From Omphalotus guepiniiformis (lineage: Eukaryota > Basidiomycota > Agaricomycetes > Agaricales > Omphalotaceae): 64,000 bases of DNA. The translations under genes and the position numbers were made by a program. Below are positions 1-11,924 of the stretch, in pieces (position 1 is the first letter of the stretch; every line of letters begins with the position of its first letter). The stretch spans positions 682,001 through 746,000 of the forward strand of contig JAQOOI010000063.1 in the NCBI GenBank assembly GCA_028554645.1, read 5' to 3'. The notes beneath the pieces were generated by a model. That model was not told where the DNA came from, ran no database searches, and worked only from the letters and a program-made list of their open reading frames with translations.

Positions 1-22
1 TAAAACTCTTTCTCTTCTTCCT

Positions 23-1620
23 ATGAAAACGGTTGATGAGCGCCTTCGACAGAATGCGACATTCGAAAGCGAGTCAAGGCCATACGGTGTCACTTGGAAC
101 TACAGTACGGCGTCTCTGGCTTCCAACGATCCAATTGAGGATGCAAACTCGCACCAGATAATTCAGAGTGACGACGCGAAGAACGACCTGTTATTTTTCA
201 CCGTATTTGACGGTCATGGCGGTCCACATACTTCCCAACTTCTTTCGCGGACCTTGATCAACGCTGTTGCTCTCGAACTTTCGCAGCTCGCCTCAAATCC
301 CTCTGCATCCCTTGCTACCAAGAGCTTTACACAAAATATCTTTGAGCGCTGGTCGAGCTCTTCCAAACCCATTCCTTGGGACGTGCAAAACGTTTCACTT
401 GCAATCGAGCGAGCTTTTACAGGCTTTGACTCTATTCTTCTCGATGCACCAATCAGCATCTTGAAGCAAGCTTTGCAGGACCAAAAACTTTCGCCGAAAG
501 ATACGGTCCCTGATTTGAGCCAAAATGCTCAGGGAATGCAAACTCTGCGTGCAGCAGTATCTGGTACGCGACTTGGGCAGTAAATTGGTCTTAAACTTAT
601 GCATTTTAGGCAGCTGTGCGTTAATGGCACTTTTCGATACCGCTCAGCGTGACTTGTATATCGCGTGCACAGGCGATAGTCGTGCAGTCGCTGGGATCTG
701 GGAACCTACGTCTGACGGCAAGGGAATTTGGAAGGTTGATGTCTTGAGTGAAGACCAAACTGGACGGAATCTGCGGGAGGTTGAACGGTAATAGTTTTAT
801 CCCTTCCATCATTTCCAATTTTCTTATAATCTGTTGTCAGGATACGTTCAGAGCACCCCAAGGATGAAGCGGACTATGTCATCATGAACGGACGTATCCT
901 GGGCGGATTAGAACCCTCAAGAGCTTTCGGCGATGCGAGATATAAATGGCCCGCCGCGCTTCAAGAACTGTGAGTCGGGTATGAACAGCTTTCTGTTACA
1001 CTAAAACTGACAAGTCACCAGTCTGAGTCAGGTCTACATGGTTGGAAACGGAACATCGCTAAGAAGACCTCCTACGTCGTTCAAAACACCTCCATACGTG
1101 ACTGCTCGTCCCGTTGTCACCCATCGCAAGTTGTCATTCGACGATCCTTCTTCCCTTCGGTTCCTCGTTATTGCCACTGACGGACTTTGGGATGTCCTGA
1201 GGTACGTATCAGTCCTATTGTTCGGCGTACGTTGTTTTCATGCGTAGCCAATTTAGCCCTCAAGAAGTCGTCGGTCTTGTTGGAGGCCATCTTGCCGGCC
1301 TTAAGGGAACAATCCCAAAGGACAACCTCACTTCTCTTGTGCCGACTGCGATCGCGAATGCAGGCCTTGATGGTAAAGAGGGTAAAGAACGTAGGACCCA
1401 CGCCGGCTCTTGGGCCTTCGTTGACGACAATGTTAGCTCTCATCTCATTCGGAATGCCCTTGGCGGTGGCAACGAAAACTCTCTTCAAAGGTTGATGAGT
1501 ATCCCTGCCCCATGGTCGAGGAGATATAGAGATGATATTACTGTTACAGTCGTATGGTGGGACGCCAACAAAGAGGGCAGTGCGCAGGTAGCTCCTGTGA
1601 CATTGAAGTCCAAGCTATGA
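23..1620 (+). CDS. PTC5: PP2C-type protein phosphatase (mitochondrial PDH-phosphatase/Ptc5-like), 5' end possibly outside window
   Basis: Metal-dependent Ser/Thr phosphatase of the PPM/PP2C family. Closest resemblance is to fungal Ptc5, which dephosphorylates pyruvate dehydrogenase in mitochondria (family knowledge). Five exons join in phase: 23-563, 610-787, 841-969, 1022-1201, 1257-1620, giving 463 residues. Visible motifs are FDGHGG (metal-binding Asp), ACTGDSRAV, GGLEPSRAFGD, ATDGLWDV and, near the end, DDITVTVVWW. The frame stays open upstream of the ATG at 23 to the window edge. No mitochondrial presequence is visible, so the true start may lie in an earlier exon. The USP gene ends 142 bp downstream in convergent orientation. 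Family is secure; assignment to the Ptc5 subgroup is probable. Confidence 0.82.
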
Positions 1621-1761
1621 AAAGTAATACGGATTATCTTCACACAAATTTAAAAGGGTGTTGCGTGCATTGTCGCAATTGCATCTTGTTTAAGAATGAT
1701 AAGGATACACATAATACACTACTTTCCCAACAAGAACAAAATCTAAATCTACACAACACAA

Positions 1762-3965
1762 TTAAAGTCCTCGAGGTCTCTTCCGAAAACCACCCGCTTT
1801 CCCGCCAAACTTGCCATAAGGCGTGAATCCACTCTGCTTATTGAGTAGCGGTCTAATCGCAGAACTCAACCCTGACCTGCTTGGTGTCTTCGTCTTGGCC
1901 CCAGCGGGAGTAGCGTAGAAAGAAGAGGGAGGTATTGCACTCGTACTCTTCGAGGAAGGTGTTGAGTTTAGGTGTGGAGATGATGGTGATGGTGATTCAA
2001 CGGGTGCAGATGCAGGCTCTGAAGGAACCTTCCGAGAACTCTCCTCAGCTGGTGCATCATCGTCATCAGAGTTGTACGTCGCCGCCAAACTCGATAACGC
2101 AGTACTCGTACTCTTCCTAGCCTCGATTTTCTTCTTGATCGCACTCGCCTGCGGGTCCTGGTCGCTAAGCTTTGCGCGTTTAGGGCTCGAGGGACTTCCA
2201 TCGGGAATGTCTGTAGGTAACACAGGCCCGATAAATGGTTTATTACCGTTCCCATTCAACTTCATGCCTTGATCCTCCGCAGCCTCATTCTCCTCCCTCA
2301 ACCGCTTTTTCTTCATCGCCGCAATGAGGTTTATACCAGGTTTAGGAGTGGGCGTGAACATTAGCGAACTTGACTTCACTGCCGACTCTAATTTTTGACC
2401 CTTGTTCTGTATGTAGAACAAAATATAGCCGTTCTTGATGCGAGTCGGCGTAGAGGCCACAGTGACAGTCTCGTCGTTCATCTCGTACCACTTGTTCTCC
2501 CGACTCTTGACATACGCGTAGTAGTGGCCTGAATGAGGTCCACCACCAGCATGACAAATAACACCGTACAGCGAGTAACTGGGACCATACTGTCCTTCGC
2601 TCATATAGGATTCGAGCGATAGGTGCTCTTCATAAGCTACCTGATGCCCAATTTTGTGACCCATTGGCGAAAACCGCTTGAGATGCACAGTGAGGACGAC
2701 TGGAGCTTCGTGTATCGTGAAACGCTTCTCGGCGTTGACGTGTTTTTTGCACCTGGATAAGCAGACGAGTCAATAACGCAAGCAAATAATTTCATATACC
2801 GTATCACGCACTTGTCGCATTTGTATTTATCTGCGCCTTTCAAGTGGTCAGGAGCAACAAACTTGCGTAGTGCTTCCTTCAGTGTATGGGAGTTGTAGAT
2901 ATCTAGGCTCAGGTCTAGGATGCTGTCAAAGGTGTCGCTGTGGTATCCACAGCTTCCGCACGTCACACGAGAGCGTAGCTGACCACCGAAAACTTTATGC
3001 ACCCATGTCGTCTCAGCGAGCTTGTGGTCGATTTTCCTGTGAAGAGCGCATCAGTAAGAAAACTGAGATAACTGAATGGCGTGGATACACACGGTGGATA
3101 ACCTGCCAGACACGATTTTTGTAGAGCATCCACAGCATAGCGCAGAAATTCATGAGAGTCCTCCTGCCTCCCTCTCCGCATGTTTTTGGCGATCACTGAA
3201 AACGAATTTAAGTATAACCAGATGGTCGAGGAAGAACACGCCACGCACGCTGTAATTTCCCAGTGATGACGCTAGGTGAAAATGGGGACTTGGATTTGTG
3301 TGCTGAGCCAGCAACTGTTCGGAGTGCACAAGACATACAGAACGAGTTATTCGTCCGGCCTAAATCGTGTGATCAGCCAGAGTTATATGAAGACTTTGTG
3401 GGTCCAACTCACAGTTGGCTTGAGTGTGCTGCAACAAAAGGTGGAGAAGAGGTGGTGTATGAAGTAGGCATTGCAGCGCGCTATTCAAGAAGCAGGTGTT
3501 GCCAGTATTGTACAAGCCTGAGCCCAGATTGAAAATCTTCGGCCAGGAAAGTTCGATGTCTCCGTTGTACAACGAATGCGATTTAGCGCTCGATGTGGGT
3601 GTGGCAGATTTAGCGGCAGGAGGTGTATGAGGTGTGGAAGGAGTAGCAGGGGTAGCCTTGACGTTCTCTGAACGCTATGTGAAGCAATACATAAACGAAT
3701 ACAGGAAGCAAGAGGAACAAAGCTCACGCTCTACCTTTATAGCCTTTGGGATAGCCTTTGGGCTAGCATTTATGGGCTCGTATTTTCCCTGAGCTACCGC
3801 AAGGGAATCTGAAGATGAACCTTCAACAAATTCTATAGGTGGTGGTAAAAGACTATTAAAAGCCTCCAAATCTCTTGAGGGGCGATACTGGCGAGAATCA
3901 TCAGACGTGCTATGCTGAGGTGAAAATGGGGATTGTGGCAGGGGGTAACGAGGAGAAGCTAGCAT
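1762..3965 (-). CDS. Ubiquitin carboxyl-terminal hydrolase (USP36/Ubp10-like)
   Basis: Cysteine protease that removes ubiquitin from proteins. The Cys box reads GLYNTGNTCFLNSALQCLL (around 3500). A QEDSHEFLRY segment follows, then a CGSCG...CDKC zinc-ribbon insert typical of USPs. The His box is in GGPHSGHYYAYVK with KWYEMNDETV (around 2500). A low-complexity, Lys/Arg/Ser-rich tail ends in a basic GFRKRPRGL-like stretch, as in nucleolar USP36/Ubp10 enzymes. The start is the ATG at 3965, in frame with the Ser/Pro-rich N-terminus; an upstream in-frame Met at 4091 is less likely. About five introns are evident, for example one removed between CDKC and the following KKHV. Family secure; USP36 subgroup inferred from the tail. 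Confidence 0.85.
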
Positions 3966-5009
3966 TGTTCCTCTGTGAACGCGTAAAGAAAAGCGCGAAA
4001 AGGACTTTGCTAGAGAAAATGAATGAGAAAGAGGAGTAAAGATGTTGAAAGTCAGGGCGTGCAGTGCAAATGGTAAACACAAACCAGTCAACAGCTTTTT
4101 TGATTAGGTGATCCCATCACTCTCTTTATTATATTCACTTCAATTTCTCATCCTTTGCTGCAGAAAAGCTAGTATTTTAGACAGTACGACTGCGCCATCG
4201 TCAGCGGGGCGGGCTTTGTACAATCATATATCTCTTATTTTCATCCAGCAGGCATCACAGCTTTCGGTCTTTTTTCAACACTGTAAGCTCGCTTTATGTA
4301 ACTGACTCAGGAACTTTTACACATTCGCTCTATGTAGACTGCGCCGGATATGTGGGATATGTGCTGATATGTGTTCGATCCGGGAGATACCCAAATGGCA
4401 ACAGTATAGTACTGGAAATCATTGATCATATATCAAAGCAGGGGACGATGCATCGCATCCTTCGTCGATTTTGCCAAACGAGACGCAGGCAAAAGCAGGC
4501 ACGGTATATCAGAGTTGGTTTTTCACCCTTTACGCTTCCTCTGGGCTACTAGCTGCTACTAGCCACTGCGTCAATTTGCGATCAAACACAGATTAAATCA
4601 TTCTGGGGTTATCAACTGTGGAGCAGACTGGAGTAGTCCGCTTGCAGACCGGTACCTTGCTGTGGTTATTCTATCCTGCAGTGCTAAACTTCCAGCATCG
4701 AAAGCCTGGTAACTTTGGAGAATATACGAGCTATGAACGCATTATCCTGCTGGTCAACGATTTGGAGAACATCGTGCTCTGTTTTGCTTTTCCACATTTC
4801 CCAGTTTCCCTGTTGCCATGACAGGGAATTATGCGACCTGCCATAATTGGAGTGCAGGTTTCCTCGTATGGCCGCTCTTGGCAGCTATGATGTAAACTCT
4901 CGCTTCATGTTATTCCAAAATATTTGATTTCTTCCTCTTCCTTCCTTCTGTCATTCTTTTCTTTCCCTTTCTCCACCACCACTCATTCACTGTACATTCT
5001 ATATCCTGC
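3966..5009. other. Intergenic region between divergent USP and KRE6 genes
   Basis: I see no supportable gene. Only short open frames under 70 codons occur, without recognisable motifs. The last 90 bp before the KRE6 ATG (4920-5009) is a C/T-rich tract, common just upstream of fungal start codons. The region must carry both promoters, but I recognise no specific operator. Confidence 0.6.
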
Positions 5010-7777
5010 ATGGCGTACCCATATACGCGACGAAATGCCGACCAAGCTTCAACGACCAGCCTTCTGCGTTCAAGTTATGTATCAGGTGGAAGCCGGTACT
5101 CTGCTGCCTCAGGAGCTGGCTCCGGGGGTATTCAATCTATCTCTGATCAGGTGTGTTACATCTTCAAGTCCTGCTCTTCCTACTAACTCGTACTCTAGTT
5201 CTCCTTGTCTCCCGACCCAAAGTCTTGGGGATCTAATCTCTCTATCAACGTCTCGGAGGCCGATGATGCTCTGCACAATCCGGATATGAAACGTGGCAAA
5301 TTTGTGGACGATGTTCCGTTTCAAGTATCGTCAAGGGGGATAGCAAACTTGGGGTTTCTCGCTTTACTATGTGGTCTCTTGCTTGCGCTTTTGTGTGTCC
5401 ACTTCAATCTTCCGAATTTTCGACGCAACATTGACAATTCATAAAGCATTGGATACCCTGTTCTCACTTACGTTCGAAAATTCCAGACCGGCGCAAGCGG
5501 GCTTAATGCGATGGGAGTCAATGCTTCGGGCCAGGTCAGCTCACCGCTAAGTCAATGAATTATTCGCTTATTTGTTCTCGCAGGTTCCGTCCATGGGAAA
5601 CTGGGGTCTAATCGATCTCCATACTCCTGACGAAGTATACACCAAGAAGTCGATGCGAGACGGATCAAACTGGCAGTTGGTGTTCTCTGATGAGTTCAAT
5701 GAAGACGGGAGGACTTTCTATCCTGGGGACGATCCTTATTGGGAGGTAAGCTGTTCATTTTCATAGACGTATCCAGGTTTTGAACCATCACTTTTAGGCA
5801 GGTTCGTGTCATCACTAAGATTACGCTCAAAATGCTAAATGTTCATTTTGCAGTCGACCTTCACTATTGGGTACGTCATTCTAGGTGAAGGTAATGCGTT
5901 GAACTCAAATTTCGTCAGGCAACGAACAATATGGAATGGTATGATCCTGCAGCTATAACCACTGCCAACGGTTCCTTGGTGATTACCTTTGAGGAAAAGG
6001 AAACTCACGGTCTACATTATCAAGGAGGTGAGTACAGGTATACTCGCAGTTCGTCGCGATCTTACGCGGTTGCGGTCATTAGGGATGATGTCAACATGGT
6101 AAACAGTTGTCCTGAACTAGTTTGACGGGAAACTGAAGTGTGCTAGGAACAAATTCTGCTTCACTGGTGGTTATTATGAAGCGAGTGTCATGCTTCCTGG
6201 TGTCAATAATGTCGTGACTGCATTCTCTCTTTCCGGATCGTCAACTAAATTCATTTGATAGGTCGTTGGAATGTACGGCGTCTTTTGTCTTGATTTATGT
6301 CTTGCTCTGATAGCTGGATTGATTGCTCGCATTTGAACAGGGTGAGCATTTTCGGTCTCATCTTCAACCGGTCGACTTATCATTGCTGCGCAAAAAGTGG
6401 CCTGCGGTCTGGGCAATGGGTAATTTAGGAAGAGCTGGATATGGCGCGACCTTAGATGGAATGGTAAGCCAATCAACACGATAGTATTCACCTCATCTCA
6501 TTCCTTTCCAGTGGCCTTATACGTACGATGCATGCGACGTCGGCACTGCTCCAAATCAAACTAAGAACGGCCTTCCCGAAGCGGCTACTATAGGTGGCCC
6601 TACTGAATCTAATGGTGCATTATCGTACCTCGGTGGTCAAAAACTTTCTCGGTGTACCTGCGACGGGGAAAGTCACCCAGGTCCGAAACATTCAGATGGT
6701 ACTTTTGTCGGCCGCGGTGCTCCCGAGATTGATATGTTCGAAGCCCAGGTAAGTCTACAAAGAATGTAGGATCTGGGTCATTTACTTAAATCTTCCTGAT
6801 TGATAGGTCACTGGCGAGCCACTGCAGGGTCAGGTATCACAGTCTGCTCAATGGGCGGTATGTGTTTCGTCATTCAAGACGCAGGCCTGTGAAGCTAAAG
6901 AGCTTGCAGCCTTTCAATGCAGGATATGTTTGGAAGAATACTTCGGACAACCTCATCATCTATAACACAACGGGATCCGTGTTGAACTCTTACATTGGTG
7001 GTGACACTCAACAGGCGAGTTCAGTCGTTACACAGACGAATCAGTTGTGCTACGAATACTCGGACGAACCTTGCTATTCTGTTTATGGCTTCGAGGTATG
7101 TCTTTCAAGTTTGTATACTGAAAAAGCGCATAGCTGAATTTGTCTTCCTCTAGTACAAACCAGGTATGTCGAACTTGAAATGCTGCTGCGCGCGCGCTAA
7201 AAGTCACGTATCTATTAGGATTTGATGATGCTGTATGTCTTTGTTCCTCCTCAATGCATAAGCTCACTCAGGAGTTGTCTGTAGTACTGCACATGGGTAT
7301 CTGACGGCCAACCAGCCTGGACTATCAACATAGGTGGTCTAGCTGCCGATACAGTAACCGAGATATCTGCTCGACCCATGCCGCAAGAACCAATGGTGCG
7401 TCAAACTTCGTACACATCCCTTGAACTCACTGACGCTTTACCTACTTTCCAGTACCTACTCATCAACTTGGGAATGTCGACAAACTTTGGATTCGTTGAT
7501 TTAGAACATCTTACATTCCCGAATCATCTAAAGGTTGATTATATCCGTATCTATCAAGATCCAAAGAAAATCAATATAGGTTGTGATCCTGCTGACTTTC
7601 CGACGGCTGCGTATATCAACACTTATGTTGCTGCTTTTTTCCAGCGCAACGCCGCGGTGCTCACTGACAACTGCTACATTTAGTTATATTGAAGCATATA
7701 CCAACCCAAATCTTACAACTTGGGAAGACGACTTCAAGCAACCCTGGCCCAAGAACTCCTTCGTGGATGGTTGTTGA
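5010..7777 (+). CDS. KRE6: Kre6/Skn1-type beta-1,6-glucan synthesis protein (GH16), with microexons
   Basis: Type II membrane protein needed for beta-1,6-glucan of the cell wall (family knowledge). The predicted 577 residues come from 20 exons, all in phase: 5010-5150, 5199-5392, 5447-5534, 5584-5745, 5798-5801, 5854-5870, 5919-6027, 6083-6098, 6147-6210, 6262-6272, 6341, 6398-6463, 6512-6748, 6807-6857, 6910-7095, 7154-7163, 7219-7232, 7285-7395, 7453-7610, 7684-7777. There is a Ser-rich cytosolic N-terminus, then one membrane span ([13 protein letters not shown]...). The GH16-like domain contains [19 protein letters not shown] and EIDMFE, which holds the catalytic-type acids. The ending [11 protein letters not shown] is typical of the family. 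Exons of 4, 17, 16, 11, 1, 10 and 14 nt are required to keep conserved residues. Confidence 0.93.
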
Positions 7778-8134
7778 ACATTCCTGTACTACATTTAGTC
7801 TATAGTTGCTCGGCTAGACCTAGACATGGACCTGTTACCCATATATTGTACAACATCAGCACATAATACCCAGCATCCAGCTCGTAGTCACAGAGAAGTT
7901 CTGCTTAGAGGTTATAGTATATAGTCAATGATGAGCTTGAAACCGACCGAGCTCTGTAATCAGACAGCGTTTTGAATATTCATATACACAGATCTATGTA
8001 AAATATACAAGATGCATCAAAGAAAAATATTGAAGTATGGATCGAAGATTGACGGCAAGGATACATAAATAAGTACTGAGTGTAGATAGATAGAATGGCC
8101 ACGAGTTCGTACAAGCATGAAATTGACAAAGGTA
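7778..8134. other. Convergent intergenic region (KRE6/haspin)
   Basis: Contains only the presumed 3' untranslated ends of the two convergent genes. It is A/T-rich with no open frame or repeat that I can support. Confidence 0.6.
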
Positions 8135-10734
8135 TCACAGAGAAGACGATACAGGCTGCTTTATCCAGCCCTTCTTAACGCCATAGGCCACGATTTCACC
8201 AGCACATAACGGGCCTGAACTAGGTGTGACGTCGGAAGAGGCACTAGGTTGAGTTTTCTTTCTTCCCTTTGGCTTTTGAACAGGTTTAGACCTCTCTAAA
8301 GCCGTGCTCATATAATGACCAAGCCACTGATCAAGGTCAGTAAGGCACTCGTAACAGTCTCTCTCGCTGAATTGAGATGCAGAAGAGACCTGCGCCTGAC
8401 CTCTGCGGGGAGAAGCGGGGGCTCTGAGACGCTTTGAATGTAGAAGCTTGACGAGCAAGTAGTGAAGCCACTGCCATGAACAAGAAATGAGAACCGGGTC
8501 TGACATGCGAAACGAATAGCATACCATTACATTCGTCAGCGGGTTGAAAGACTCCCACTGACCCTTATTTTGATCCCTCATCATCCGATATATATCAAAC
8601 TGGTAATCGCCTGACATGCACGCATGAGTTGAAGGATTATTGTGGTATTCAAGACGCCTTACCTTCTCCCATGAAGATCTCATCGTCCAAGGCAGTCCAA
8701 TGTACCATTTCACCTCCTGCTCCGTCACCCGCGTCCATCCGAGCCAGTCCCAGATCAATAAGCGTAGCATGTACACCGTGACTTGGGTCGTCCATGGGTG
8801 CTTTTGCCGGACGTGTACGAGACGCGATATTTATCCTTTGCTCTTGCATGGGCATAGCAGAAGGAACGGGCGTGTCTTTGATTAATATCTGTCCCCAGTG
8901 AAGATCCCGATGCTAATTTCCGGCCGCAAGTCGGTGACTAATATAAGACTGGAGTTCCCGCATCAACTTGCTTACCTCGAAGGAAACCAACTGCTCCGCT
9001 TGGGCAAGAGCCTTCGCAACTTGCCAAAAGATGCTGGAAGCTTGCCGCCAACCGGTTTTGCTTGCACCAGAGAACGAGTAAGTCTCCAAGTCTGGGCCAC
9101 CGTTCGGTAGTACGATAATAGCGTACGTCTGAGATACGTTGAAGGTATCTTCACAAAGAAATATTTTAATAACAAGGTAATGAGATTCACCAATATTTCT
9201 TACCAGGACGAATGCTTTCGGAGCCATTCTTTTCTAAATAATGGTCCCAAAGCTCTAAAAGCACTTCAGGGTATCTTCCTCTGACCACGTATGCTTTCAA
9301 CAGTTTTACAAAACCCTCGCACACATCCCCCATGGCACGGGTAACAATCACCTCCTTCAACACATCTTTTGCATCACTCGGAGGAGGACCATCACTGTTG
9401 CTGTTCTGATCACTGGTCCTTGCCTTCATCAAGGATCGGCGGCTTCCTGACAACACCTCGTTACTCTCATCCCGTATTGGGATGACTTTCAGGACAACAT
9501 CGCCGATTCCAAATACTTCAGAGTAGCTTGCTTCCCCCACCTTTCGGAATTTAAGGTCATGCGGTTTGGATGTGCTGTGATCCGCTAACCTCACCACAGG
9601 GTCAAACGGGAAAGTCTCTATGAAAGCGGAAAACTCATGCAAGCCGGTCTGAGCTTGTTGACATTCCTCCAGGAGAGGACGTAGGTAATCTGGTATTATG
9701 GGAGCAGCATGCAATAAGGTTGACCCATCGTGTAATGCCGAAGTCCCAAGATCCAACTGTGAGAAGTCAAGAGACAAATCGAGTTCGGAGTCAGAGAGCG
9801 GTGATGGTGGACTTGGGGGAGCGAAGATATTTCCCCGACTACGGATAGGAGTGAGTTGTCGTGGCCTTATCAAGGGGGAGAGAGGATGATAGCGAGATGC
9901 ATTAAATGCTTCCGTAGCCTCGAGAGAAATTGGCGGTGCAGCCTTGATGATAGCCGCTAAGGGAGGTGAAGGTGGAGGTATAATCACTTCGACTCGAGTA
10001 CGAGGAGGAATGGGTTTCGGTGGTTTACGGGTACGGGGAAGGGGAGGTTTAATCGGTTTAGCTTTCACTACAACCGCTTTGGAAGGTAACTCGGACTCCT
10101 CCTCTGAGGATTCATCGGATACCACAAGAGCTGCCCGCTTGCGAAGCCGCTTGGGCTTTTTGAGCCGTAAGAGCTCGGCTTCATCTTCTGAACTATCAGA
10201 AACATCGTCCTTTGCTCGAGAGACTCTCCGTTCTCGACTTACTGTCTGACCCTCGGCATCAAGGACAATAATATCCATTTCAACGACAGGAGAGCGCGGT
10301 TTATGTAGTGGAGTTCCTCTGGCTGAAGATACTCTCGCCTTCTTTCGCAGTAATCCAGCGGGAATAGCGGGTGATCCAGGTGTGTTCAGAGGGTATGCAG
10401 CCAGAGGTGCTCGTACTGGCGTGCCTTCAATCTGCCTTGAGTTCGATATCTTCCGGTCAACCTGCGCGCGCATTAACTTCTGACGCAGAGGCTGGGCAAT
10501 GGGTGACTGCTTTTTCCTATTCACAGGGATAGCTTTCGGAGACGTAGCCTTAGGTTTGGAGACAACCATGTTCTCTGAGCGCTTCTTCATCTTGGAGGCA
10601 ACTGGACCCCATCGTGTAGGAGGCAAATCATCGAAGATGCTACTCGCAGTTTTCGAGCTCGATTCAGAGACAGAGATGATACGCTGGCTTCTTTTTCCAT
10701 AGGAATTTACTTGTTTCGTGCGAGACCCAAGCAT
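8135..10734 (-). CDS. HASPIN: Haspin-like protein kinase
   Basis: Atypical Ser/Thr kinase family; haspin phosphorylates histone H3 Thr3 to guide mitotic chromosome biology (family knowledge). A long N-terminus, rich in Lys/Arg/Ser/Pro, precedes the kinase domain. The kinase starts near FRKVGEASYSEVFGIGDVV (Gly loop) and VVLKVIP (ATP-binding Lys). It continues with PEVLLELWDHY, the catalytic loop HRDLHWGQILI (around 8890) and LIDLGLARMD, and ends in the haspin-specific C-terminal part (YQFDIYRMMR, NVMWLHYLL). About five introns are present; one joins RPG to DTFNV across 9148-9208. I chose the ATG at 10734 (MLGSRTKQVNSYGKRSQR). An in-frame Met at 10860 would add an odd hydrophobic leader and leave only 17 bp to PSF2. 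Confidence 0.88.
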
Positions 10735-10877
10735 GAATATAACAGATGTAGCACAGAGCACAAAAGCTCCTGCTACAAGACTGGCAGAAATGAGGGAAAG
10801 AGTAGAAATGGTGGCTGAGATTGTCAGAGTCGAATTCCAACTGGGAACGCGTCTGATCACATGACCGTTTATTCCTC
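10735..10877. promoter_or_regulatory. Bidirectional promoter between haspin and PSF2
   Basis: 143 bp separate the two start codons, so both promoters must overlap here. Both products act in S phase or mitosis, so shared cell-cycle control is plausible, but I cannot identify a specific element such as an MCB or SCB box. Confidence 0.5.
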
Positions 10878-11663
10878 ATGTCGCTCCCTCAATCACTGAG
10901 AAACTCGGTCACTCCGCCAGAGCTCGAGCTCATTGCATGCGACCATCTTATTGAAATAATTCCTCTTATTTCCATGGAGAGAACTGCCTTTATATCGGTA
11001 CTCCCACTTTCTTTGCGCACTTGCAGGAACAGATCTTGAAGGCCACTCTTCAGGGTGCTTTTGGCCCTCTACGGCCTCCACTGAAGACTCAAGTCCCTCT
11101 TTGGATAGCTTTAAACCTGAAGCTGAAGAAGAAATGTCATATCGTTGCTCCTGACTGGCTTTCCGTTGGTGTGTAACGCGCGATCTCTTCGGTTGTGTCA
11201 TTACTTATATCCATTGTTACTGTGTGTAGAATTCCTGCAAGCCCGACTGGACGATGAGCTACGCGAACCAACTTTTAGCAAGCTACCGTTCCGCTTTGCG
11301 GAGATATCTAAAGTGATGTTAGACGTGTTCGTGATGAAATCTGCGTTCATGACTCAAATTCGATAATCATGACTTCTGCAGCGCACCGGACGACCTCCAG
11401 AACACTGATAAAATACGATCTTTGTTAAAAGATCTTCGAGAGGCACGACAGGCCAAGTGTAGAGAGGGACTTGCAGAGCTAAATCGAGGTGAACTTAGTG
11501 TGAGTTTCTACTTTTTTTCTGTGTTCTGAGTGATTACAGTAACTAGCCGACTTAGCTACCGAACCTCTGTTCCATGGAGATCAACGAGATACGGCCTTTC
11601 TTTGTACATGCGATGAGTGCTCTTGCGCAGTTGCATCGGGATACCAACACTTTCGATGGGTAA
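10878..11663 (+). CDS. PSF2: GINS complex subunit Psf2
   Basis: Subunit of the GINS tetramer that binds Mcm2-7 and Cdc45 in the replicative helicase (family knowledge). Five small exons fit in phase: 10878-10997, 11054-11168, 11230-11326, 11382-11499, 11556-11663, giving 185 residues, the normal size. Diagnostic stretches are ELIACDHLIEIIPLI near the N-terminus, GPLRPPLKTQVPLWIALNLK, CHIVAPDWLSVEFLQ, RSLLKDLREARQAKCREGL and MEINEIRPFFVHAMSALAQL near the end. Every exon is short, so the gene is easy to miss by open-frame length alone. It is head-to-head with haspin. Confidence 0.93.
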
Positions 11664-11924
11664 CAAGAACCTATCCTACTCTTTGTCGCGCACAGTACTC
11701 CTTCATATATTCTAAGGTGACTGCTTGCTTTGCTATCTATTTCTGAGCGTGTGCCGTTTTAGACTGTATATCAATATGCTCACTGTAATTTCACCATGTT
11801 TTGTTCAACACTCTGGCTGGAAGAAACAATTCTTAATATCTGTAGTAGTACAGAAATATATGTAGTCCCTGATCGTGTGGCAGCCTTCGAGAGACCGAAG
11901 TCCGCCTTGTAGCTGATTTACCTA

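Noticed and set aside
4092..5009. Several 60-70 codon open frames upstream of KRE6
   Set aside because: No motifs, no consistent splice signals, and codon choice not gene-like.
10735..10860. Upstream in-frame Met for haspin at 10860
   Set aside because: It would add a hydrophobic 42-residue leader unlike haspins and leave 17 bp to the PSF2 start. The ATG at 10734 begins typical sequence.
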